The notes beneath the pieces are model-generated. The model searched no databases. It saw only the letters and a list, made by a program, of their open reading frames with translations, and was not told the origin of the DNA. DNA of 64,000 nt from Methylococcales bacterium. Its GTDB lineage: Bacteria; Pseudomonadota; Gammaproteobacteria; Methylococcales; Methylomonadaceae. A program made the translations under genes and the position numbers. The stretch spans positions 620,001 through 684,000 of the forward strand of contig JAUZSN010000002.1 of assembly GCA_030949405.1 (NCBI GenBank), in the 5' to 3' direction. Positions 8,638 to 18,335 of the stretch are shown here, piece after piece (position 1 is the first letter of the stretch; each line of letters begins with the position of its first letter).

Positions 8638-8872
8638 ATATCCCCTTGGTTTCGACTGACTCCACCAATCATTTTAGCAATTTTATCAAGCTTTCGATCC
8701 GTTTCTTTTAATTGCGTATCAGTTTTTGTTGTGCGATGGCTAAACTGGCAACCAGTTGTTTGAGTTCATTATCGGTCATCTTTTTCCTTTTATTATAAAA
8801 AACCAGTAACTACTCAGGTAGTTGTAGCCCGTATGTAGCTTGCGGAATACGGGGAAGGATACGTTTATTCGT
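8638..8872. repeat. Direct duplication of flank of the split nuclease-like gene
   Basis: 8638-8872 repeats the sequence of 5784-5876 joined to 7589-7732, that is, the region around the first IS but without the IS. It contains a third amino-terminal fragment of the PD-(D/E)XK-like gene (start 8777-8779, minus strand), its upstream region and one REP-like arm (8823-8853). The poly-T at the IS target site has five Ts here and six beside the IS. The duplication therefore shows the empty target site. Confidence 0.8.
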
Positions 8873-9963
8873 ATCTACTTTAAATCTCAGGGTAAAGATA
8901 AAATTTCTAAAATAGATTTGACAACATATCATAAAAGAACGAACAGTTACATACTTTGAATATCCACGACCTACAGGCTGAAACTAACGCCATTTATCAA
9001 GCAATCGCTCAAATGGAAAGTAGCGAAGCGCAGGATATTGTCAAAAAAATATTCAATCTTATTGAACGCTTAGCCAGTGATAAATTGTCTTTAGAAACTG
9101 AATTACAGCAACTTCGTGACGAGGTTAATCGCTTGAAAGGTGAGCAGGGAAAGCCTGATATCAAACCCAATAAAAATAATAAGGGTGATGATATTTCATC
9201 CGAAGACGAACGTAAAAAAGCACAAGTTGACGCGCAAAAAGAAACTAATAACGACACTGAAAATACGGACTCGGATAAGAAAAAACGCCGCCGTAAACCC
9301 AAGATCCCACGAGTTAAAATCGACCAAACGCTAAAATGCCTACTCGACAAAACTGGCTTGCCTAGCGACTTAGTATCTAAAGGCTTTTTCGTAGCTTAAT
9401 TCCCATGCTTAAGTCTCAGGAAAAAAGCGAGCTTTATCGCAGCGGTATTCTCAACAGTGATACGGTCATATTGATGATACCAGTGCGCGAGTCAACGGTG
9501 ATAACCACTATTGTCAGGTGGTCTGCAATGACTTGTTTACCGCTTATTTCACCACCAAACACAAAAACCGTTTATCGGTTCTGGACGTGCTGACCGATTA
9601 TGCGCCACGCCATTATATCTACAATCAACAAGCTCAATCCTTGCTTGACGAGTTCAAGTTAGCTGATAAAGCGCGGGTAAAAGTTGATGCTCAAATACCT
9701 GTTAATACAGTGATGAATCAAGAAGACAAGCGCGTGCGCGAGACATAAGCTTCCAGACTCGAAATGAGAAAGGCACGAAAATCAAAGACAGTTTTATGAG
9801 TCTTGCTGAAACGGCTAAAAAACTAGCCGTGAGTTTTTATGATTATGTTTATGACCGAGTTAGTGGTGAATTCAAAATGCCGTCTATGGCGAATCTTATC
9901 GCTCAAAAAGCGCAAAGTTTGCAGGTCTGATATTTGTTTTACCCTGAAATTTAAAGTAGATAC
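8871..9963 (+). mobile_element. Internally deleted DDE insertion sequence
   Basis: Inverted repeats GTATCTACTTTAAATCTCAG (from 8871) and its near-complement ending at 9963 define a 1093-bp relic; the ends agree over 26 bases with one mismatch. The left end abuts the duplicated block, so the target duplication cannot be read. The body holds transposase fragments only, which makes this a non-autonomous remnant. Confidence 0.75.
8956..9930 (+). pseudogene. Fragments of a DDE transposase
   Basis: An amino-terminal piece (TTG start at 8956) has a leucine-rich coiled coil (residues 10-70) and a lysine-rich linker, and stops at 9399. Pieces of the catalytic core follow in other frames, with HIDDTSARVNGDNHY around 9470-9510 carrying the likely first catalytic aspartate pair. 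The carboxy end, with RNEKGTKIKDSFMSL, runs to a stop at 9928-9930. Most of the central domain is missing between about 9745 and 9760. I recognise a DDE transposase whose core differs from classic IS66, but I cannot place the family with certainty. Not functional. Confidence 0.7.
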
Positions 9964-10030
9964 AAAATAATCATTTAGAAGCTAGTGTAAATAAACAGAC
10001 ATCGCGTTCTATCAAATGATTACAAAAAGC

Positions 10031-10495
10031 GATTAATAATGAAATTGATCGGGTTAAAAAACACATTGCGGACATTGTTAAAAAAATGAATGTCTCAGTC
10101 AGCAAGTCAAATTATTAACAAGCATTAACGGTATTAGTGAGCGTACTGCATGGAGTATTTTAGCGTATATTGGTGATATTAATTTCTTTTCAAGTTCAAA
10201 ACAAATTGCCAGTTATGCGGGATTAACGCCTAAGATCATACAGTCAGGTACAAGCATTGATAAATCATCCTTATCTAAGCTTGGGCATAAACGATTGCGT
10301 AAATCACTTTATATGCCAGCACTTGTCGCTATTCGATACAACCCAATGCTGAAGCTTGTTTATGAGCGTTTAGTTAATAATGGTAAGCCTAAAAAAGTAG
10401 CGATAATCGCTGTCATGAGAAAATTATTAATTTTGTCCTATGGTGTCTTAAAGTCAGAAAAACCATTTGATATAAATTACCAAATTAAGAGCTAG
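10031..10495 (+). pseudogene. IS110-family transposase, carboxy-terminal remnant
   Basis: The translation contains the Transposase_20 domain of the IS110 family: TSINGISERTAWSILAYIGD, then SYAGLTPK, GHKRLRKSLYMPAL and a conserved tail of basic helices. The amino-terminal DEDD nuclease half is absent. An A7 run (10080-10086) shifts the frame between the coiled-coil part and the Transposase_20 part. The remnant lies directly against a truncated SPFH gene on the other strand and may have caused its truncation. Confidence 0.8.
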
Positions 10496-10522
10496 GGTTT
10501 TAAAGAGTAAATCAAAATAAGC

Positions 10523-10968
10523 TTAATTTTTAATAAATAAAAGTAAAATAGAGTTGCTTTTTAAGACAGTATCTGACCCCATTAATACGTCGCGTAAAGG
10601 CATCGTTTTAACCGCTGAACTGGTTAAAACTTGGGTATGATTAATTAAACGTTGCGCTAATTTTTGCGGGTCATCGGAAGTATGATCTTTGCCATTCGGG
10701 GTTAAAACAAAATTCATTAATTGAGATAACTTATTAGGCTCAAGAATTTTATACATTAGCTGCCCTTGCAACGAAATTTCTTGAAAATCCGATGTCATTT
10801 CCCTAAAAATAAAAGGGGTATCAACACTGCCAACAGGAATACGTACTAAGGAGGTGGTCGGCGTAAAATAAAAGAAAGAAATCCTGCGCCTTCTCTAACC
10901 AATTGCCCATTACGGTATTGCAGCACATAATCTGTCGGCTGAAGTTTTATAAATCGAAATCCAAACAT
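10523..10968 (-). pseudogene. Truncated SPFH/band 7 protein
   Basis: Translation from ATG 10966-10968 gives MFGFRFIKLQPTDYVLQYRNG, typical of the start of an SPFH (stomatin/prohibitin-like) domain. It continues into TSLVRIPVGSVDTPF, then SDFQEISLQGQLMYKI and LAQRLINHTQV. A missing T in a T4 run (10870-10873) breaks the frame at about residue 33, and the gene stops at about 150 residues, where full-length members have 250 or more. The 3' end meets the IS110 remnant. SPFH proteins organise membrane microdomains; this one is a relic. Confidence 0.65.
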
Positions 10969-11052
10969 TTTTTGCCTCGGTTATATTTTGTTGATGACTG
11001 ACGTTACGGAAAACTGCACGTTGGGTTGGTGATTTTTGTGAAAAAATCCAGT

Positions 11053-11081
11053 GGCTAGGTGGGAAGAATTTACCCCTAGCC
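11053..11081 (-). other. Hairpin downstream of sat-cysC
   Basis: GGCTAGG (11053-11059) and CCTAGCC (11075-11081) form a perfect seven-base-pair stem in the 149-base gap between the SPFH relic and sat-cysC. A T-run is not evident. It could mark the end of the sulfate-activation transcript. No gene is seen in 10969-11117. Confidence 0.35.
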
Positions 11082-11117
11082 GCCATTGTCATGAGAAGGT
11101 TAATTTTCGCTTATTTC

Positions 11118-12830
11118 TTAGGGTTGAATAATCCCAATTTCAATAATTTTTTCCCATATTTTAGTTACAGCCTCTTCGGTTGAATAAAGGGATGTATCAA
11201 TGCATAACTCGGGGTTTTCAGGGGTTTCATAAGGATCATCTATTCCTGTAAATCCTTTTATTTTTCCTGCTCGTGCTTGGGCATAAAGGCCTTTACGATC
11301 ACGCGATTCACAAATGTTTAAGGGAGTTGAAACATGAATTTCAATAAAAGAGCCGAGTTCCTCAATCATTTGTCGAACTTTTCGCCGTGTTCGTGCGTAC
11401 GGCGCAATGGGTGCGCAAATAGCGACTCCTCCATTTTTTGTAATTTCACTGGCAACATAGCCTATGCGCAAAACATTTAAGTCTCGATGAGCCTTGGTAA
11501 AATTTAATTCGCTGGAGAGCATGTTACGAATCACGTCACCATCCAGTAAGGTGGCTTTTCGTCCGCCGTATTCTAAAAATTTAACTAAAATACCATTGGC
11601 TAAGGTTGATTTTCCAGAACCTGAAAGCCCTGTGAAAAAAAGGGTCACGCCTTGTTTAGAATACGGGGGTAAGGTGATATGCAGTTCATCAATAATGGAG
11701 GGGTAAGCAAACCAACTCGGAATGGTTCCGCCTTTTTGTAAAATTTTTCTGAGTTCTGCGCCTGATAAATACAGCCCCTCTTCCCCTTCTAATAATTGAT
11801 GTTCTTCACAAAATTCCCCCCGATCAGGTGAATAAAGTAGAAATGGGGCGGGTAAAATTTTTATGTTTAATTCATTTTGATACTCTGCAACTAATTGTTG
11901 AGCGGCTTTAACATCGTAAAAGGTTCCTCCACGATTACTACGTCCAGGGCCTGCATGATCACGCCCAACAATAAAATGACTAAAGCCGTAGTTTTGACGA
12001 ATAATCGCTTGCCATAAGGCTTCTTTAGGCCCGCCCATTCGCATGGCTAACGGTAATAAACGTAAGAGGGCTGAATTTTTAGGGTAATAGTCCAAAATTC
12101 GCTTATAACATCGAACTCGACTGTAATGATCAATGTCACCTGGTTTTGTCAGGCCAACCGCAGTATGAATGACGACATTGGCTTGGTGTTCTGCCATTAA
12201 GCGTTTCATCATAATGACATGGGCGCGATGGACAGGATTTCTGGTTTGAAAGGCAATGACGTTCGTCCACGCATTTTTTTCAAAATACGCTCGTAATTCG
12301 GCGGGCGATTGTCGATATTCTTGAAAATCATAATGAAAGGGCGGCGTTATCCCTGTTAAACGTCCACCTAAATAATACTCATTGGCTTCATTAAATAAAT
12401 AGTGAACACCGGGGTGCGATTGATCTAGGGTGGTAAAAAAAGCGTCTGCTTCGTAGGTTTTATTGGCTTTCCAACAGTCCGTAACCTCCATAGTGGCAAT
12501 TAATACCCCTTCTGGATCTCTTAAAGCAAGGGTCTTTTCGTTGCTAATAAGGGCTACAAAATCAGCGGTGACATCTAATGTAATCGGCATCGGCCATAGC
12601 GTGCCATCGTTTAGACGCATTGTACTTAAAACCGAATTATAATCCGCTTCGGTTAAAAATCCCTGCAACGGTGAAAACGCGCCATTAAGTAATAATTCAA
12701 CATCGCAAAGCTGACGTTTTGTTAGCGTCCATGAGGGGCTATTTTTAGTCTTTTCTTTTTCAAGGGCAAGCTGTGTTTTATCATCAATATATAAATTAAT
12801 TAATTGACCACCCTGTGCAGTTACTGTCAT
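11118..12830 (-). CDS. sat-cysC: Bifunctional sulfate adenylyltransferase / APS kinase
   Basis: This 570-residue fusion activates sulfate. The first 380 residues are a monomeric-type ATP sulfurylase (sulfate + ATP to adenosine 5'-phosphosulfate), with FQTRNPVHRAH as the ATP-binding motif and IVGRDHAGPG. The remainder is APS kinase, which makes PAPS. It has the P-loop GLSGSGKST, LDGDVIRNML and the lid region with APIAPYARTRR. Such fusions serve assimilatory sulfate use. The next gene upstream on the same strand is an SLC13 transporter 19 bases away, a natural partner for sulfate uptake. Start is the ATG at 12828-12830. Confidence 0.95.
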   Translation of the reverse strand: MTVTAQGGQLINLYIDDKTQLALEKEKTKNSPSWTLTKRQLCDVELLLNGAFSPLQGFLTEADYNSVLSTMRLNDGTLWPMPITLDVTADFVALISNEKTLALRDPEGVLIATMEVTDCWKANKTYEADAFFTTLDQSHPGVHYLFNEANEYYLGGRLTGITPPFHYDFQEYRQSPAELRAYFEKNAWTNVIAFQTRNPVHRAHVIMMKRLMAEHQANVVIHTAVGLTKPGDIDHYSRVRCYKRILDYYPKNSALLRLLPLAMRMGGPKEALWQAIIRQNYGFSHFIVGRDHAGPGRSNRGGTFYDVKAAQQLVAEYQNELNIKILPAPFLLYSPDRGEFCEEHQLLEGEEGLYLSGAELRKILQKGGTIPSWFAYPSIIDELHITLPPYSKQGVTLFFTGLSGSGKSTLANGILVKFLEYGGRKATLLDGDVIRNMLSSELNFTKAHRDLNVLRIGYVASEITKNGGVAICAPIAPYARTRRKVRQMIEELGSFIEIHVSTPLNICESRDRKGLYAQARAGKIKGFTGIDDPYETPENPELCIDTSLYSTEEAVTKIWEKIIEIGIIQP

Positions 12831-12849
12831 TTTATTGATCCTAATTAGT

Positions 12850-14616
12850 TTAAAAAGCCCATAGTTGGGGAATTAACCATAATGCGGTTATTGCGGTGAT
12901 TAGGCTCAGTGGAAGACCTAATTTTATATAATCACTAAATTGATAACCGCCTGGCCCATAAACCATTAAATTAGTTTGATAGCCAATCGGGGTTAAAAAG
13001 CTTGCTGAGGCGGCGATCATCACTGCGACGGCAAAAGGCGTTTCGTTAACCGCTAACGTTTCTGCCCCACTCATTGCGATGGGAAACATAATAATGGCGG
13101 CGGCATTATTGGTAATCATTTCGGTTAAAATACTGGTGACAAGGTAAATCAGAATTAATAAAATCCAAGGATTATTATCCGCTAAGTGTAATGCCTGACT
13201 TGCAAGTAAACTTGCAAGGCCTACTTTTTGTACCGCTGCGCCGACACCAAAGGCACAGGCGATAACGATGAGTACGGAATAGTTAATGTCTTTTTGAGCA
13301 TTTTCTAGGGTTAAACAGCCTGTTAATAACATTGCCCCTGTTGCTAATAGGGCGGATTGTAAGATGCTCATTAATCCTGTGACTGTTAACGTGAGCATTA
13401 AAAATAGGATGATAATGGCTCTTAAGGCGTGCGTATGACGAACATGCGCTGAATTTTCAAGCTTACTAATTAATAAAAAATCACGGTTATTGCGGTATTT
13501 AAATAAAAAGCCTTTTTCCGCTTCAATTAATAAGGTATCACCCGCTTGTAGGCAAATATTCCCCACTTTACCTTTGATACGTTGTCCGTTTCTGGAAACG
13601 GATAAAACGACCGCATTATAGCGGTGTCTAAAACGGGCTTCACGAATATTAATATTAACAATGGGAGATTCTGCTGAAACAACGGCTTCAAATAAACGTC
13701 GCTCATGTTGTTGCCCATCTAATTTAAACAGTTGTTTGGTGGCGACGGTTAAGCCTCGAATGCGACGTAATTCAACTACGGATTCAACCGCTCCTGCAAA
13801 AACAAGGTGATCGTCAACTTCGATCATAGTGTGAGGTGAAATAACGGGAAATAATTGTTCACCACGAATAATTTCAACTAAATAGAGACTGGATAAATTT
13901 CGTAAACCCGCGTCAGCAATACTTTGTCCTGCTAACTCACAGCCGTCTTCAACATACATTTCGAGTAGATATTCACGCGTATTTTGAAATTGTTCAATGG
14001 TACCTGGGTTATCAGGGAGTATTTTTTGTCCTACGGTTAATAAATAAAGTCCGCCAACCAGTGTAATAGGAATGCCTACGGCGGATAATTCAAATAAACT
14101 AAAGCCTGGAAAGCCTGATTGACGCATTAAGCCATCAATAACTAAATTCGTACTGGTTCCAATTAAGCTACAGGTGCCTCCTAAAATTGAGATATAACTT
14201 AAGGGGAGTAAAAAGCGTGATGCTTTAAAGCCTGAACGTTTACACCAAATTTGTACTGCTGTAATAAACATCGCAACCACAGGGCTATTATTAATTACGG
14301 CACTCATGGTTGCCGCAGGAATTAATAGCCGTATTAAAGCCATGGATTGACTGCGGGGTTTTCCTAATAATAAGCGACTTAACCACGCAACCGTGCCTGT
14401 TTCACGCAGGCCTGCAACGACGATATAAAGTACGGCAATGGTAAACATACCAGGATTAGAGAAGCCAACAAGCGCTTCACTCGGTAATAAAATACCTGAA
14501 ACCAATAAAAAACTTAGGGCTGACACCAAGATGATGTCGGCTGAATAGCGGTTACTTGCAAGAAAAGCTAATGTAATAACTAATAGGGCCGAAACAATCG
14601 AAATATCAACATTCAT
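12850..14616 (-). CDS. SLC13-family sodium:sulfate-type permease with TrkA-C domains
   Basis: The 588-residue protein has about eleven hydrophobic segments in two halves. Between them (about residues 205-380) lie two regulatory RCK-C/TrkA-C domains (DDHLVFAG, GDTLLIEAE). Hallmarks are INNSPVVAMF in the first half and NNAAAIIMFP in the second, the two SLC13 signature loops. The family imports divalent anions with sodium. Placement directly upstream of sat-cysC makes sulfate the likely substrate, which is inference from context. The start codon overlaps the stop of the Uma2 gene (TAATG), so the genes are translationally coupled. Confidence 0.88.
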   Translation of the reverse strand: MNVDISIVSALLVITLAFLASNRYSADIILVSALSFLLVSGILLPSEALVGFSNPGMFTIAVLYIVVAGLRETGTVAWLSRLLLGKPRSQSMALIRLLIPAATMSAVINNSPVVAMFITAVQIWCKRSGFKASRFLLPLSYISILGGTCSLIGTSTNLVIDGLMRQSGFPGFSLFELSAVGIPITLVGGLYLLTVGQKILPDNPGTIEQFQNTREYLLEMYVEDGCELAGQSIADAGLRNLSSLYLVEIIRGEQLFPVISPHTMIEVDDHLVFAGAVESVVELRRIRGLTVATKQLFKLDGQQHERRLFEAVVSAESPIVNINIREARFRHRYNAVVLSVSRNGQRIKGKVGNICLQAGDTLLIEAEKGFLFKYRNNRDFLLISKLENSAHVRHTHALRAIIILFLMLTLTVTGLMSILQSALLATGAMLLTGCLTLENAQKDINYSVLIVIACAFGVGAAVQKVGLASLLASQALHLADNNPWILLILIYLVTSILTEMITNNAAAIIMFPIAMSGAETLAVNETPFAVAVMIAASASFLTPIGYQTNLMVYGPGGYQFSDYIKLGLPLSLITAITALWLIPQLWAF

Positions 14617-14999
14617 TAAGTATTAAAAACATCATTTAAATCAATTTTTAAATTTGGAAACGTATGCGGTGTTACGTTATCATTCTCCGAAAACATGGCA
14701 AGCCATTCGTATTTTTTTGATTTGGTATTGAGAATAAATTGATGAAGGGCTTTTTCATAAGGGTAAACGAGCCAATACTCCAAAACGCCGCTTTCTTCAT
14801 ATAAGTCATATTTAAGCTGCATTTCTTTTTTAGAGTTTCCTTTAGATAAAATTTCAATGATCCAATCTGGCGCAGGTAACATTAACATAATCTTGCTTTT
14901 AATTAATTCAACCGCGTCATCAAGCTGCCCTGTTAAATAATCGGCATACGAATAACTTTTTGTTAAATCAAGTTGGGATAAGTGGGTAATTGGAGTCAT
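14616..14999 (-). CDS. Uma2-family (DUF820) protein, internally shortened
   Basis: The start (SYADYLTGQLDDAVELIKSKI) and the end (DWIIEILSKGNSKKEM, YEESGVLEYWLVYP) match the Uma2 family of PD-(D/E)XK-like proteins. Only 127 residues remain, however, where about 190 are usual. The middle segment with the conserved central residues, including the first acidic active-site region, is gone, in frame, at MLPAP|DWII. Full-length members have PAP and GAPD at the two edges of the lost part, so recombination across short repeats is plausible. The protein is probably catalytically dead. It may survive because the SLC13 start codon overlaps its stop. Confidence 0.7.
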   Translation of the reverse strand: MTPITHLSQLDLTKSYSYADYLTGQLDDAVELIKSKIMLMLPAPDWIIEILSKGNSKKEMQLKYDLYEESGVLEYWLVYPYEKALHQFILNTKSKKYEWLAMFSENDNVTPHTFPNLKIDLNDVFNT

Positions 15000-15024
15000 T
15001 ATTATTCTCGAATTTAAAGTATAA

Positions 15025-15909
15025 CTAACCTAGAGGGAGCGATTCGGTCCGTAAAATTTTCTTAGATTCTTTTCCTGTACTGGAGCGTGTTGTCCCTAGC
15101 GGGCTATCTATCCAGACAATAGCGCCTGTTGGGCAACGTTCGATAGGGGTTCTATTGACTTCAAAATCAGCGTATTTTTCATAATTAATCACGGCAAGAT
15201 TGTTTTTAATTTCAATTAAGCCTTCAGGGGCATCTTTCACACAGCGTTCACAAGCCGTACACGCAACATCGCATTCTTTTTCGGCAACATCACCTTCGGC
15301 AAGACTTTTACAGGCAACAAACAGTTGTTCACTGACGGGTTGCAGTGAAAATAAATCTTTAGGACACACGACAATACAATCGTTACAGGCGGTACATTTA
15401 TCTTCAATAACAATCGGTAATCCATGTTCATCCATGAAAATGGCATTAAAATCACAGACTTCGGCACAATCCGCTAGCCCTAAACAGCCCCAGTTACAGC
15501 CTTTACCGCCCCCTGCAACCGCAGCCGCTGCCTGACAGGATTGCATCCCTTCATATTTTGCCCGTGTTCGAGCAACATGAGTTCCTCCCGCACAGGCTAG
15601 ACGGGCGACTACCTTTTCATGATTGCCCATGTTCACACCAATAAAATCGGCAATTTCAGCATTTCCTTCGGGGCTATTAACGGTACAGGCCGCTGGATTT
15701 TTAACCCCTGAAACCACAGCTTCTGCAAAGGGACGGCAACCAGGTGTTCCACAGGCACCGCATTGTGCTTGTGGAAGCATGTCATCAACCGCTTCAATTC
15801 GAGGGTCTTCATAAACAAAAAGTTTTTTATTGGCAACCGCTAAAATAATCGCTAGCACAATGCCAAGAGCAATCATAAATAAAGCAGCTATACCGATATT
15901 AATTAACAT
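15025..15909 (-). CDS. RnfB-like iron-sulfur protein
   Basis: The 294-residue product begins with a membrane helix (residues 4-27). The RnfB Fe-S domain follows (AQCGACGTPGCRPFAEAV), then ferredoxin motifs GCNWGCLGLADC and CTACNDCIVVCP. The later two cluster sites are degraded. CTACERCVKDAP has Ala where the fourth Cys belongs, and the last site keeps a single Cys (IERCPTGAIV). In the Rnf complex this subunit passes electrons from ferredoxin to the sodium-pumping core. No rnfACDGE genes lie here, so it is an orphan. It is divergent from oadGAB, separated by a 209-base promoter region with no other gene. A solo redox carrier is as likely as Rnf. Confidence 0.85.
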   Translation of the reverse strand: MLINIGIAALFMIALGIVLAIILAVANKKLFVYEDPRIEAVDDMLPQAQCGACGTPGCRPFAEAVVSGVKNPAACTVNSPEGNAEIADFIGVNMGNHEKVVARLACAGGTHVARTRAKYEGMQSCQAAAAVAGGGKGCNWGCLGLADCAEVCDFNAIFMDEHGLPIVIEDKCTACNDCIVVCPKDLFSLQPVSEQLFVACKSLAEGDVAEKECDVACTACERCVKDAPEGLIEIKNNLAVINYEKYADFEVNRTPIERCPTGAIVWIDSPLGTTRSSTGKESKKILRTESLPLG

Positions 15910-16118
15910 AAATAACCTTGCTAATAGAGAGATAATTGGGTTTTAAAGGAGGCTAAATTTTGTAAAATTTAGGAGGTTACTGTACACCAAAAAATAGCTT
16001 TTAAGCTATTAAATAACATAGAATTCCTGACTAAAGCAAATGGACAATGTGGTATTATTAGCCATTGTATTATTACAATGGCATAATGTCTTGGTATTTG
16101 AAATGAGTTGGTTTTATT

Positions 16119-16355
16119 ATGAATGAAATGATGTCAGTAGGGGTAGAAATAATGTTGGTAGGAATGGGAACGGTGTTTTTATTTCTAGCCATGTTAATTG
16201 TTACGGTCAATGGAATGTCAAAATTGATTGAACGTTTTGTCGTTGAAGAAACGACCGAAACAACCGAAACGACCGCAGTAAAAGGCGTTAACCCTCAAGT
16301 TGTTGCCGCAATTAGTACCGCCGTCCATCAATATAGAAAAAAACACAGCGTTTGA
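16119..16355 (+). CDS. oadG: Oxaloacetate decarboxylase gamma chain
   Basis: The 78-residue protein has one amino-terminal membrane helix (VGVEIMLVGMGTVFLFLAML), a short acidic linker and a basic end (HQYRKKHSV). This is the typical gamma subunit that holds the alpha and beta subunits of the sodium-pumping decarboxylase together. The family is weakly conserved, so position ahead of oadA is the main support. Start is ATG 16119. The 103-base gap to oadA contains a small hairpin TTTACC/GGTAAA, and a GGAG ribosome site precedes oadA. Confidence 0.85.
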   Translation: MNEMMSVGVEIMLVGMGTVFLFLAMLIVTVNGMSKLIERFVVEETTETTETTAVKGVNPQVVAAISTAVHQYRKKHSV

Positions 16356-16458
16356 TTGTAACCCATGACAAACGCTCTAAATATAAATTATAGAATGACT
16401 TCTTTACCTTACAAAGGTAAACCATCACAACCCTATAAAGGTTACAGGAGAAACAATA

Positions 16459-18234
16459 ATGGTAAAGGCTAATCAACCTCTAGGTATTACCGAACTCGTT
16501 TTACGGGATGCCCATCAATCCATTCTTGCAACACGTCTACGCATTGAAGATATGTTGCCTATTTGTGAAAAATTAGACAATATAGGTTATTGGTCAATTG
16601 AGTCTTGGGGAGGGGCTACCTTTGATGCGTGTATCCGTTACTTAGGTGAAGACCCTTGGGAAAGATTACGTCTGCTTAAAAAAGCGATGCCGAATACGCC
16701 GCAGCAGATGTTATTTCGAGGACAGAATATTTTAGGCTATCGTCATTACGCGGATGATGTTGTCGATAAATTTGTAGAGCGTTGTGCCATTAATGGGGTG
16801 GATGTTTTTCGTATTTTTGATGCGATGAATGATATGCGAAATATTGAACGTGCGGTAAAAGCAGTTTTAAATACGGATGCTCATGCACAAGGAACAATTT
16901 CTTATACCACCAGTCCTTTTCATACCCTTCCTAAATGGGTCGAGCAAGGACGTAAAATTGAAGATTTAGGCGCGCATTCTATTTGTATCAAAGATATGGC
17001 GGGCTTATTAACCCCGTATGATGCGTATGAGTTAATCAGCGAGTTAAAAAACATCGTGGATATTCCTATTCACTTGCATTGTCATGCAACCACGGGATTA
17101 AGTGTAGGAACCTATATTAAAGCCATTGAAGCTGGGGTTGATAATGTCGATACGGCTATTTCATCTTTGAGTATGACTTATGGGCATAGCCCAACGGAAA
17201 CGATTGTGGCTAGCTTTAAGGATCAAACGCGTGATACGGGACTGGATTTAATTAAACTCGAAGAAGTGGCCCATTATTTTAGAGGGGTTCGTAAAAAATA
17301 TGCTCAATTTGAAGGCAGCTTAAAAGGGGTTGATGGGCGTATCTTAGTTTCGCAAGTTCCAGGGGGTATGTTGACCAACATGGAAAGCCAACTAAAAGAA
17401 CAAGGAGCCTCTGATAAGTTTGATGAGGTTTTAAAAGAAATCCCTCGTGTCCGTCAAGATTTAGGCTATTTACCGTTAGTCACCCCGACATCTCAAATTG
17501 TGGGGACTCAAGCGGTCTTAAATGTTATTGCAGGGGAACGCTATAAAACAATTACTAAAGAAACCGCTGGCGTTTTAAAAGGCGAATATGGCGCAACGCC
17601 TGCTGCGGTTAATAAGGAGCTGCAACAGCGTGTTTTAGATGGCGCGACTGCAATTACTTGTCGCCCCGCCGATTTAATTGAGGCGGAAATGGATACTTTA
17701 ATTAGTGACGTTGTTGATAGAGCCAAAAAAGAAGGGGTCACCTTATCTGAGCATGTTGAGGAAGATGCCCTTATTAAGGGGTTGTTTTCTCAAGTAGGTT
17801 GGAAGTTTATTGCCAATCGAGGGAATGCAAGTGCATTTGAACCCGCGCCTAATCCTCATGCGGTTATTGACGCTAAAATAGAAAATAAAGTATCTCCAAC
17901 CGAAACTTATACGGTTAACGTGAATGGTCAAAACTTTAATGTGGCCGTGGGGGCTGGAAATACTGAATTGACTATTCAAGCGGCATCATCACCTGCAACA
18001 ATAGCGGCCCCTGCATCAAGTAGTGACATCGCCATTCAATCGCCTATGGCGGGCAATATCCTTAAAATTAATGTGACGGTTGGAAGTCAGGTTAATGAAG
18101 GGGATATTGTCTTAATGATGGAAGCGATGAAAATGGAGACTGAGGTACGCTCAAAATTTTCTGGCACTGTGACGGCTATTAATATAAAAGAAGGGGATGC
18201 GGTAAGCGTTAATGAACGTTTAATTAACCTCTAA
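16459..18234 (+). CDS. oadA: Oxaloacetate decarboxylase alpha chain, biotin-carrying
   Basis: This 591-residue protein has a carboxyltransferase domain at residues about 1-460 ([26 protein letters not shown] with the metal-binding His pair, [11 protein letters not shown]). A linker follows, then a carboxy-terminal biotinyl domain with EAMKMETE, in which the lysine carries biotin. It removes CO2 from oxaloacetate and hands it to the beta subunit, where sodium export is driven. Length and domain order match known OadA. It follows oadG and precedes oadB. Confidence 0.95.
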   Translation: MVKANQPLGITELVLRDAHQSILATRLRIEDMLPICEKLDNIGYWSIESWGGATFDACIRYLGEDPWERLRLLKKAMPNTPQQMLFRGQNILGYRHYADDVVDKFVERCAINGVDVFRIFDAMNDMRNIERAVKAVLNTDAHAQGTISYTTSPFHTLPKWVEQGRKIEDLGAHSICIKDMAGLLTPYDAYELISELKNIVDIPIHLHCHATTGLSVGTYIKAIEAGVDNVDTAISSLSMTYGHSPTETIVASFKDQTRDTGLDLIKLEEVAHYFRGVRKKYAQFEGSLKGVDGRILVSQVPGGMLTNMESQLKEQGASDKFDEVLKEIPRVRQDLGYLPLVTPTSQIVGTQAVLNVIAGERYKTITKETAGVLKGEYGATPAAVNKELQQRVLDGATAITCRPADLIEAEMDTLISDVVDRAKKEGVTLSEHVEEDALIKGLFSQVGWKFIANRGNASAFEPAPNPHAVIDAKIENKVSPTETYTVNVNGQNFNVAVGAGNTELTIQAASSPATIAAPASSSDIAIQSPMAGNILKINVTVGSQVNEGDIVLMMEAMKMETEVRSKFSGTVTAINIKEGDAVSVNERLINL

Positions 18235-18260
18235 GACACGACACAATCGACCTTTTAAAG

Positions 18261-18302
18261 ACACGTTAGGATGGTTATCATCTATGCTAGCGTGTTTTTT
18301 TT
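18261..18302 (+). terminator. Terminator-like hairpin between oadA and oadB
   Basis: ACACGTTAGGATG and its partner CATCTATGCTAGCGTGT form a long stem with a GTTAT loop, followed by eight Ts (18295-18302). It lies within the oad operon, so partial read-through probably sets oadB below oadGA, or oadB has its own promoter. Confidence 0.75.
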
Positions 18303-18335
18303 CGTTAAAAAAATAATTTAAACTTTAAGGGATAT

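Noticed and set aside
10910-11092. 60-residue minus-strand open frame near sat-cysC
   Set aside because: Overlaps the true start of the SPFH relic in another frame and has no recognisable content.
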